64,000 nt of DNA from Abelmoschus esculentus. Lineage: Eukaryota > Streptophyta > Magnoliopsida > Malvales > Malvaceae. Location of the stretch: positions 5,572,501 to 5,636,500 of the forward strand of contig JAUCBN010000016.1 of the NCBI GenBank assembly GCA_035048815.1, written 5' to 3'. Below, one piece after another: positions 50,344-59,789 of the stretch. The position numbers and the translations under genes were made by a program. Under the pieces are notes generated by a model, which saw only the letters and a program-made list of their open reading frames with translations, made no database searches and had not been told where the DNA came from. Positions within the stretch are counted from its first letter, which is position 1; each line of letters starts with the position of its first letter.

Positions 50344-53300
50344 TCATTTTGATCCAAAACCAAACCATTTTGCCAGAAAAAACTTGTTTTTTCCACGAGA
50401 TGCTTCAGGTGCAGGATTTTTAGGTGATGCACCAGGTTTTGCTGCAAAGGTTTAAACATGGGGTTAATGGCTTTGTTTGAAGAACAAAACACCAGGGGAA
50501 ATGTTTCAAACTCAACATGATATAACTTGTAAGCTTCTAACATTTCTCCAACATGTGTAAAAACAAGACATCACCTGGTTTTGATGGAGACTTGGTAACT
50601 TTTGCAGTCTTTGCATCATTAGAGTTTTTATCAGAATTTATTGCAGAAGCTTCAAGACGCGAATTAGAGGACGATTTCGTCTCCGAAAACATGTTCTCTG
50701 CTCCTGACCTAGTACCACCATCACCTATATAATCACCAGGAATTTTAGAACAATGGTGTTTAACAATCTGGTCCTGACCAAATGTATATGTATAGGTTTC
50801 TTCATTACCATCATTATGAGGCATTCCATAGTTATGTTGCATTGCTTCAATGTAGGAATTGTCCCTTTCATCTTGCATTACTAAGAAAACAGCCCAGAAA
50901 TTAGATGATTTCAGTCACTGATGTTATGGATATTGATAGAGGTGGAAGTTCTTACATTGATTGAAGAGTGAATTCCGATAATTCGGGGCCGAACCGACGA
51001 GAAGAAGTTGAACTGCCTCGGCATCTCTAGCCGTGGACAGTTTAGCATGAACATTGAGATTTTGTGTGTCTAAAAGAATGCCAGAAAGCTGTAAAGAAAC
51101 CAGTTTAGAATCCCAGACAAAATGTTCAGTTTAACTAAGTTGTGTGAAGAATATGGTAAATGTAAATTTACCAAAAGCTTTTTCAGCATTGGGGTTTCCA
51201 GTAGCTCATAAGCATCTTCACAATAATTATCTGTTAGAATTGTACACTGAGATCCAACCTATAAAAAAAACAAAGTCGTTTACCTTCGTATTTAAGTTAT
51301 AAAATTTAAAATTTATTTTTTAATCTTACAGCCCTAACCAAAACCTTAAACCATAAATCTTAAACTCTAAATTTTAACCCAAAACCTCCTACACCCTACT
51401 AGACAAGTAAACAAACCGAACAAACACAGGGGTATATTCATGTTCGTTCATTTAATTTTAACCGAATAAATGAACACCCATGAACAATTAAACGAACATA
51501 ATTTATTGTTCGTTTGTTAAGGAACGTAGCTTATTCATGTTAGTTCTTAAAATGATAAACGAACATAAACAGACATAAACGAACGTACATAAAAGGACAT
51601 ATGTGAATAAATTTAAATGAACATAAATGAACGAATATATATAAATTTAATCGTAATACTTTTGTGATAAAAATGAAATTAAACAAATATAAATTTAATC
51701 AAATGTTCACGAATGTAAATGAACTAACAAGTTCTTTGTTTGTGTTCGTCCATTAATTAATTGAACAAACATAAAATCTTGTTCATATTTATTCAATTAA
51801 TAAATATACGAACATAAATGAGTTTTTCGTCAATCTATTCGTTAAACGTTTGGTTCAGTTACAACCTTACACCCTTAAACTTAAATTATAACTAAAATCT
51901 TTAAACCCTAAACCTAAATTATAACTAAAATCTCTGAACCTTAAAATTTGAAGAATCGTAAACTATGTATCAAAGTATTTTCTTTTTAAGTATATATCTA
52001 CGGTTACTATTACTGACCTCCCCATTTGTTTTGAGAATATCTTGGCCAACTACAAGGATGCTTAAGCGTCCAGCCATCACTAGAGTCTCCACATCCACCT
52101 GAGTAGAGTAATAAACCACATCTATTCATCAGTCCATAAAGGCCACTTGAGTCAGACTCCATTATTTCTTGTTTTAATCACATGATTTCAGATCGAAACT
52201 TGAGAGTACCTCGTCGGAGAAGAGAAGTGAGGTAGCATCAAGGCCAAGATGGTGAAAGAGCCAAGCCGCCTGCCTTTGTTTCCACATTCTTTTCCTTGTA
52301 AGATTCATCACTGGTACCATAATGCTCGCACCACCATCTCCTCTTGTACGCTTCTTAGCCCTGTTGTCTAAGAGCCATGCATAGCAAATAGCTGCCACCA
52401 TTGAAGTCGTACCTGAAAAAAAAACATAAATTTTCCAACATTTTATGAACATCAAGTATAAGACATTGGATACTTAACTGTTAGAAGGTCCAGAGAGGAT
52501 GACGTTGGCCTTGGATTCAACCTCTCCATTCAAGATCATCTCAAACTTAGCTCTCTGATCTTTTAGAAATCCATTAAGGCTGATTTCTCGAGTTCCATCA
52601 TCTTCCTTGGAGTTGGACCATCCATTTGGTTGAATTTTCTCTAAAGAACACGTAGACTTGGATATAGACCTCCTCTGAGCAGACTCCACCAAGTTCCTTG
52701 GAGGGGAAAGAGGTTTATTCTGATGAAAAGAACACGAGGAAGACGATATCGACCTCCTGCGGGACGATTCAACGAGGTTTTTGGGAGGAGAAAGAATTTG
52801 GGTGTCTTGAGGTTTGAGAGTTCTCAAGGAGGGGATTCCTTGAGCAGATGGGTCTGCTTGGAACCGTGATCTGCGAAAGGTAGATTGCCTAGGCGGCAAC
52901 GTGGAAGCTGGGGATGCAGATTCCTCATGTCTGGTCGGGGAAGGTGGTGTGGGATTGGTTGGTTTAAGGATGTTGGAGAACCATTTATGGACAGCCTCGA
53001 CTGGGGATATATCAGTAGGTGAGTTGGGTGTGTCTATACTGTCTTGTGTCTCTGATTTGTTGCGGCTGTGTTTTGCTGATTTCGATAGAATTTCTCCACT
53101 GAATCCTTCCAGCTGCCTATGCCTGCAATTCAAACACTCCACAGTCCACAGTCCACACTCCACACACACACACAAACATGTATAATTGCAAAAGGAAACG
53201 TGAAGAAAAGAAATACCTTCTAGCAGACCGAGAGAGAGGGTCTCGGCGTTCCAATGATGATGAGAAGGACAGCCGGCCTGGTTGAGCAGCGGCGAACCGA

Positions 53301-53644
53301 GGCGAAGAACCATTAAAGCGTGGAGGAGAATCACACCGAGTAGGAGATGATGAAGCCACCATACGCCTAGCTTCTTCTAGCCATTCCTCCGTTAACCTGC
53401 TGCTATTACTCCTTGTGCTAGAATCAAAATCTTCATCCTCTTCGTCCATTAACTTACCACCGACACCAGCAGCAGCATTACCAGTTAAATTATAAATAAC
53501 TTTCTTGTCATCGTTGACAGTCCCGAAGAACATGTCGTTGATGAAATCAGTGAGGTCGGGAGCATGTTGCTGATCGGCTTTGCGTCGATTCTCCAATGCT
53601 TTCATTTGCAACGATGACTCTCTGCTGAGTCTCCTATGATCCAT
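50344..53644 (-). CDS. Plant PRUNE-like DHH-fold protein, probably catalytically degenerate
   Basis: Eight exons in consistent phase: 53644-53217, 53122-52479, 52412-52210, 52098-52018, 51258-51172, 51088-50956, 50880-50574 and 50441-50344. Start MDHRRLSRESS; the product is about 650 residues. The first 320 residues are Ser/Arg/Pro-rich and look disordered, with the repeated phrase LSPPKNLVESSRRRSIS / LSPPRNLVESAQRRSIS. The following domain runs VILSGPSNSTTSMVAAICYA, then MVPVMNLTRKRMWKQRQAAW, LLFSDEVDVETLVMAGRLSI, VGSQCTILTDNY and LLAGILLDTQN. It aligns by memory with animal PRUNE1 exopolyphosphatase blocks (ACDLDS, LVDHH, VGSCATL, GTIILD). Two metal-binding blocks are replaced: SNSTTS for ACDLDS and VVGQD for VDHH, so enzymatic activity is doubtful. 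A C-terminal tail of about 150 residues ends KFFLAKWFGFGSK. The family call is inference from block order; a structural or regulatory role is possible. Confidence 0.75.
51398..51867. mobile_element. Possible hAT-like element in intron 4 of the PRUNE-like gene
   Basis: A 470-bp AT-rich stretch full of gaacataaacgaa / ttcgttcat phrases in both orientations, flanked by an 8-bp repeat tacaccct (51390-51397 and 51868-51875). The terminal inverted repeat is weak (gtaaacaaaccgaac against gtaactgaaccaaac in reverse, a few bases in). Size and duplication length fit the other hAT-like elements here, but the ends are not convincing. Confidence 0.4.
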
Positions 53645-56040
53645 GGGGGCAACGCCAGAGCTGAGATTGATTCGGTAACGATGAAAAAGAGGGTGTCATG
53701 TTTGTAAAGCTAGCTAAGCCTTGGTAATATCACAAGGAAACAATGTTGGCCGGCATTTTCAGACCATTTGATGTCTTTTTTCTTGGGGTGTCTTTGGATT
53801 GTCTTTTCTTTTGTGCTATCCAGGTTGACTGCAATCCACGGCAATTGGCAAACACTTCCGAGTTCTCCGGCTTTCCCATATACGACGGAACTAGAAAATT
53901 TAGGTGTAGTCTACCTTTTCCTATACCTATATATTTGTCCCCGCCTCTAACCAATAGGGGTTAGAATGTAGGGTTTAGGGTTTAATGTTAGAGCTTGTGG
54001 GTAGGGCGTAGAGAATTAGGGGTAAGGTATAGGCTTATGATATAAAAAATAAGGGTTAAGGTTTAATTTTTTTTAGAATTTTTTGATAAAAACATAAATA
54101 AAGGCATGATAAATAGGCATATGATTTTTACCCGAAAATTTAAGTCGCATTCTCAAAAATTTAAGGGGGTTTAATTGAGAGCATCTCGTAAACAAGTTGA
54201 CTTGACTCGATTAAAATTTGGTCAACATTCGATTTAAATTAATTAAATTTAAATTTGAACTTGTTTTGGGATCTTTACGACTCGAACAAGATCTAAACAT
54301 ATTCGATAAATTTACAATCAACTTGTTATGTATATATCTTTTATATTTTTTTATAATTGCCTTAAAAATATATTTTAAGAAATTTAAATACTTAGTTGAA
54401 CGTTTTTTTTAAAATTCAATAGCTTACTAAATAAATTACATTAAATATTTAATTTTAAAATTTCAAAACGTCTTATATATCCCAAAATTCAAAATTTTAA
54501 TTAATAAGAAATTAAATTATAATAACTATTTTTTCTTTTTGTATTATAGACATTTTTTTCTTTTATTATTACTACAATTATAAAAGTAAAAAAGGGAAAA
54601 AGTCTTTAATTTTTATAAAAAATGATAGAAAGTTAAAATTTTAAAATCCGTAATTTTTTTTATTTGTTGTTTATAAAAGATGTTAAAAATTAAAAAGAGT
54701 CTTACAAATCAAATATTGATTTCGTCTCTATCTTATTCATGTCAAGTTCGTCTATTTATCTCGTCAATCTTCATATTTATTTTTCTTTTAATCTTGTATG
54801 TTTATATTAAACTCAGTATAACTAGCTTTTACTTATATTAAAAAAAAATAAAGTAAAAATTTTAGTGAGCTTAATGAGTAACAATATTTTTAACGAACAT
54901 GAATTGAACGAAATTTTATCGAGCTTGACGTGTAACGGATCAAGATAAATAATAAAATTTTTTAACGAGCGTGAATAGAACACTACTCAAAATAATAAGT
55001 GTCAATTTTTGTATAAAATAAATTTTAAAGAACCTATTTTTCTAAATAAAAAATCAAAACACTCTCTATATCCAAAAAACTAAAATTTAGGTCTCTTTTC
55101 CATGTTAAATGTTTTTGTGTAAGATATCATAATTCTTTGACTAACACTAGTCGCTGTACTTGTAAAATTATGCATGTCCGGTTATTGTGCGATTGATTTC
55201 TAAACTCTATGTTTCATTGTTTGTCTTGAAAATATGGGTGTAAATCGTCTGTCTTTTTCTTATGTATTTATTTTTGTTTTTATTTTAAATTAGAGGATTT
55301 AGAGTATAGGATTTAGTGTTTTAGGTTAGGGTTTAAAGAATTAGGGATAAAGTGTATTTTCTAGGGTATAGATTTTAGGGTTTAGAATATAAAAATAAGG
55401 ATTAGGTTTTTTAATTCAATTTTTTAAAAAATTTAACAGAAGACATAAAAGGATATATGAAAAAGAAGCAGAGGATTTTTGCTCCTGAAAATATAGTATC
55501 GATTTTTATTAAATAAATTGTATGTCTAGTTTGTGTTTTTTCCGAAATAAATATGAACAATGTGGAAATATGTATACATGTTAATTAAAATTAAGTGTTT
55601 TCGGCTACCAACACAATCGTATACAGAGACGAAATTAGAATTTATGTTTAAAAGAGACAAAACATAAATATTTAAAAGTAGATAACAAACTCAGAAAAGT
55701 TAATTAAAAAATAAATAAATAATAAAAATCTTTGAAGGTGGAATCGTCCCTCTCACCCATGTAATTTCGTTCCTAATCGTATATTATTTTTTAAACATTG
55801 CTTTCACGTTTCAAGCCTATGCAAAAAAAACAAAAGCAAAAATGGCCGTCAACTTGTCACCAATTTCCCAGCTGACAACTACTTAAAAACAAAGTCAATG
55901 GAAGCCAAAGGTCCAAAAAGCTATTAATCAGGTTAAAGGGACACTGCAAGACTATTTAATTACCAACAACAATCGCTCTTCAAATTCTTAAGAAGCCTTA
56001 TTGACTTTTCCTGGAACCAGTTAGCACAGAATTGGATTTT
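53645..56040. other. AT-rich spacer, divergent promoter region
   Basis: 53645-53960 is the leader and promoter of the minus-strand PRUNE-like gene. 53950-54060 and 55290-55400 both contain loose tagggtttagg phrases, as simple repeats. The remainder is AT-rich and holds no recognised gene. The last few hundred bases serve as promoter of the NAR2-like gene. Confidence 0.5.
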
Positions 56041-56048
56041 CTATATAA
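56041..56048 (+). promoter_or_regulatory. TATA box of the NAR2-like gene
   Basis: ctatataa lies 49 bases upstream of the ATG at 56097. It is the only good TATA match in the proximal region. The short distance implies a short 5' UTR of about 20 bases. Confidence 0.65.
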
Positions 56049-56096
56049 TCCCACACAGATTTCAACTTGGTTCATCGTCAAACAAATACCATAGCA

Positions 56097-56801
56097 ATGG
56101 CACCTGCAAATCTTCTTCTGGCTTTCTTCCTTGTTCTCGCTTGCTTTTCAGAGACTGGTTTTGCCGTCACCACTTTCTCTTCGCTGCAAAGATCACTTGT
56201 CGTCGCTGCTTCTCATCCACAACGAAGTAAGTAAATCCGATCCATCTTTTTTTTTTCTCTGAGATTTTTTATCTATTTGTATTCGAATTCTCTATTAAAT
56301 TATGGATTAAATTCTGTAGTTTTGAAAGCTGGGGAAGACAAACTCACAGTGACATGGGGGCTGAACCAAAGTCTCCCTGCAGAGACCGATTCAGCCTATA
56401 GAACCATCAAGGTCCAGTTATGCTATGCACCGGTTAGCCAAGTCGACCGAGCATGGAGGAAAACCCATGACAGTCTTTCTAAAGACAAAACATGTCAGTT
56501 CAAGATTGTAAAAAGACCTTACACCGCCAACAACCAAACTTCGGAATGGATCATCAAGCGAGATGTGCCAGGCGCTACATATTTTATTCGAGCCTACGCT
56601 TTGGATGCCGAGGACAAAGAAGTGGCTTACGGTCAGACTACCGATGCCAAGAAAACTACCAACCTGTTTGAAATCCAGGCCATCACCGGACGCCATGTCT
56701 CGCTCGATATAGCATCTGTTTGCTTCAGCGTTTTCTCGATCGTTTCCTTGATGGGGTTCTTTTTTGCTGAGAAAAGAAAGGGAAGAAAAGCTCAACAGTA
56801 G
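56097..56801 (+). CDS. NRT3: NAR2/NRT3-type high-affinity nitrate transport accessory protein
   Basis: Small plasma-membrane protein that partners NRT2 transporters for high-affinity nitrate uptake. Two exons: 56097-56226 and 56320-56801, joined as HPQR-I-LKAGEDK; 203 residues, normal for the family. Residues 1-23 form a signal peptide (MAPANLLLAFFLVLACFSET, then GFA). The core has LTVTWGLNQSLP, YRTIKVQLCYAPVSQVDRAW, CQFKIVKRPY and TYFIRAYALDAEDKEVAYGQ, all NAR2 hallmarks. A single membrane helix near the C-terminus (about 170-192, VSLDIASVCFSVFSIVSLMG) is followed by a Lys/Arg-rich cytosolic tail. Both splice sites are GT-AG. The gene looks intact; NRT3.1 versus NRT3.2 cannot be told. Confidence 0.95.
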
Positions 56802-57606
56802 TTGTCGGGAATATGCAACAGGAAAATCGAACCAAACCTTCAGATGTGTAGTTTGTATGTTTGATGTTTTAGATCGTTTGTGGCATTATAAGCTTTGAAA
56901 GCTTCCTAGGAACTTCATTGTCTGTTACTTGGATTTGTACCTGTAAGACCAATGTGAATGTGCTTACTTTCCCACAAGATATTTATTATGTATTTTGAAT
57001 AAAAAATGAATTAATATACTCATGTTTGGATAATATATATATATATATAATTCAATTAGTTTTATATTAATTTATGATTATTGAATGAGTAAAATAAATA
57101 AAATTAAACATAATTATGTTTGTTTTTTTTCCATATCCATCGGAAACAAAGATGACAATCAAGAGAATTATTTTACCATAATAATTTAAAACAATGATTT
57201 TGATTTAAAATGACATATATGTTAGTGATTTTTTTTCTTCTGAATCTTAACTTCTCCGGATATATAATGATATTAAATATTGTTATTAGTCTCGTTAAAA
57301 ATCTATCTAAGCAGAGATGAAGAATAAAACACTTTTGACAACATATATAAAATAAGGAGTACAACCCAAACAAAATAACTAAAATCAAATTATAAGAAAG
57401 CCTTCGCTCTTAACGAGTAACATAATAAGTATATAACAATAAGTCATCATTCGCGATCAACCTAACTATTTGATCCGTTACACAATTACCCTCGTACCAT
57501 ATATATTGAAAAGGGACATGTCAATCACGGTCACTTCTCTAAATACATAATGATATTTTGAGTCTATATATGTGATCCGTGCAATTTTTTTTTTCAATTC
57601 AATTGT
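56802..57606. other. 3' UTR of the NAR2-like gene and AT-rich spacer
   Basis: An aataaa signal lies at 56998-57003, about 195 bases after the stop codon, a plausible polyadenylation signal. Nothing else was recognised before the CACTA end at 57607. Confidence 0.55.
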
Positions 57607-58233
57607 CACTACAACAAAATAAATTTTTACAATATTTTGTAATCCTATAACTACGATTTTAAAAGTCTTTAAAAAATTCAAAAATACTATAAAAAGTGTC
57701 GCTAGATCAAACACCATAATAGTTAGTAGCGTTTATTAACAAAAAAGCACCGCAAAATATCGAGTAATATATTGATGTTTGTTAATAAAAAAAAACACTG
57801 CAAAAGAATAAATTATAGCGACATTTGTTCAAACAAACGATACTAAATACATAATCAACAATGGCTTTTATCATAACAAACACAACTAAAAACCTTTTCT
57901 CATTTTTCTCTCAAAGCCGCTATTGATTATGACTTTGGTGGCATTTTTATCTCTAAACGTTGTTATTAATAATGTATTTTTCATCCTTGATTTATTATTT
58001 AACTTGTTGATCTATACTTGTATTTTGTATTTTTTTTAATATTTTTAACAAAATATAAATTAAATCGATATAAGATATAAATATTTAAATTTTATTGCAT
58101 CGTTAATAAACGTTATCATATATGATATATTAGTCTATACTGATATTTATTGAATAAACGTTGTTAAATATACAAATTTAACAACATTTACTAAGAAATA
58201 TCGCTAAAAGTACTAAAATATATTAAATATATT
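57607..58233 (+). mobile_element. CACTA (En/Spm)-like fragment, right end missing
   Basis: Starts cactacaacaaaat, the typical CACTA terminal sequence. It is followed by subterminal short repeats in both orientations, such as gcgtttattaacaaa, gcgacatttgttcaa, cgttgttattaat and cgttgttaaatatac, with scattered gcgac/gtcgc units. The matching right end (ttgttgtagtg) is not found before the hAT-like element at 58242, so the copy seems truncated. No transposase is encoded. Confidence 0.5.
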
Positions 58234-58241
58234 GTTTTACT

Positions 58242-58710
58242 TAGAGGTGTTTAAAAGTTTAGTTCGATTAATCGATTAAATTAAATTTTGAAAAAAAATT
58301 AACCATTTTTTCTATTTACCATTAATTGAATTATTATTTTTTGAATATGTTTAATTGAACATAATTTTTTTAATTAATTCAATTATTGAATTTAATTAAT
58401 AAAAAATATTATAAAATTTGAATAAATTACATAAATAGTGTCTAAACTATGTTAAAATGGTTTTTTAACCATTGAACTTTCAAAAATTATAATACAATCA
58501 TTGACCTTATAAAATTATTATAAAATATTATTAATTCATTACACGTTATAAATTATTAATAAATATTATATAAATAAAAATTTCAGTCATTAATTAATTT
58601 TAAATTAAATTAGTAATAATTAAAATTAAAAAAATCATTAATCCTTTTTTATTCACTCAAAAAAAAATTCGATTGCATCGATTATTTCGGTTAAGGAAGT
58701 TTTTAACCCA
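58242..58710. mobile_element. hAT-like miniature element with weak terminal repeats
   Basis: A 469-bp AT-rich stretch between exact 8-bp repeats gttttact (58234-58241 and 58711-58718). It starts tagaggtgtttaaaagttt; the reverse complement of its end reads tgggttaaaaactt, an imperfect inverted repeat. The inside has aatcgattaa phrases like the element at 6155-6664. No coding sequence. Less certain than the other copies. Confidence 0.5.
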
Positions 58711-59789
58711 GTTTTACTGAACTAAAAGACAATACATAGCAGATTCACATTTATTATAAATGTGACTTTTAAAAGAAATTATCCACAACCTTCGTTGGTT
58801 TTGATATTTTTTAAGTCTCTGTATTATTATTTTTATTATGTCTGTTTAAAATTTTATTAGTTTTACAAAAATAATAATAACAAAAATAATTAATAAGATT
58901 TTATAATCATTTATTATATTAAAAATTAATTATAACACTTTAACTATTATAATTATTTTTTAAAAATATTTTAAAAATTTTATAATGAATTTTAAAATTA
59001 ATATAATTGTTAAAATTTTGAATCACTTTTTTAGGGTCTGTGTTGTCCTTATTAGGCCTATCTAGACCAGACCCCATTAGCTGAGATGAAGGATCGGTGG
59101 TGGGATTATGACTCCAATTGGTGGTCTCGGGTGAGGGCTCAATGATAGAAGAAATGGTGAAGATTCAAACTGGCGTTTTTTTGTGGTTCGATTGAGATTG
59201 GGGTTGAGCTCGGTGTTTCAAATGGTGATGAAGATGGAGGGTTCGGTTGAGGTTTCTGGAATTGACCGAGTTGAAGGGTATGGGTGGCGTGGAGGTGAGT
59301 TACTTGGGACATGTGGAATCGGAGTGGGTGCTGGCATGGTTAGGGAAAGCTGGGGAATTTATGAATTCAACGTTCATGGAGTCGCTATAAATTCAAAAAA
59401 TTGTTCAACATCGTTCACAGGAAACGGAGGTTGAAACTGCATCATCAAACCCCAGTTTGCCGCTTCTTGAGGTTGTATTTTAGGTTTCATGGCTCACAAA
59501 AATCCAACAATCTGAGTCACATAAGTACTAAAATCTTCAAATTTGCAGTTTCCAACATGTAGAGAACATATTTTCACTTCCTTCGGTGCGGTTTCCACCA
59601 TCTAGAGAAGTGGTTTTCACTTCCATCGGTGCGGTTTTCTTTGTATTCATGTTAATTTCTCGTCCCATCCATTCTGTTTCAACTGGTGTGCTATATAATG
59701 GTCGATCCCCATTGTTGCTGAACACTCATATGCAATAATCTCAGCCTTCTCAGTCAGAAAAAAAAAGGGAAGCAACTTAAGGAAAAGCC
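58711..59789. other. Spacer and promoter of the raffinose-synthase-like gene
   Basis: 58720-59040 is AT-rich. 59040-59440 is GC-richer, with an open frame that resembles no known protein. 59559-59637 holds a direct repeat of period about 42 (gagaasnnnttttcacttcc, then tcggtgcggtt) some 150-230 bases upstream of the ATG. Either part could belong to the promoter. Confidence 0.45.

Noticed and set aside
53161..53174. (CA)n run at the PRUNE-like exon 1-2 border as a regulatory element
   Set aside because: Short simple repeat inside a small intron; no evidence of function.
59183..59434. Glycine/valine-rich open frame upstream of the raffinose-synthase-like gene
   Set aside because: No recognisable family, no good codon context, and no splice connection to the following gene. 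Could be a remnant, but nothing supports a gene.
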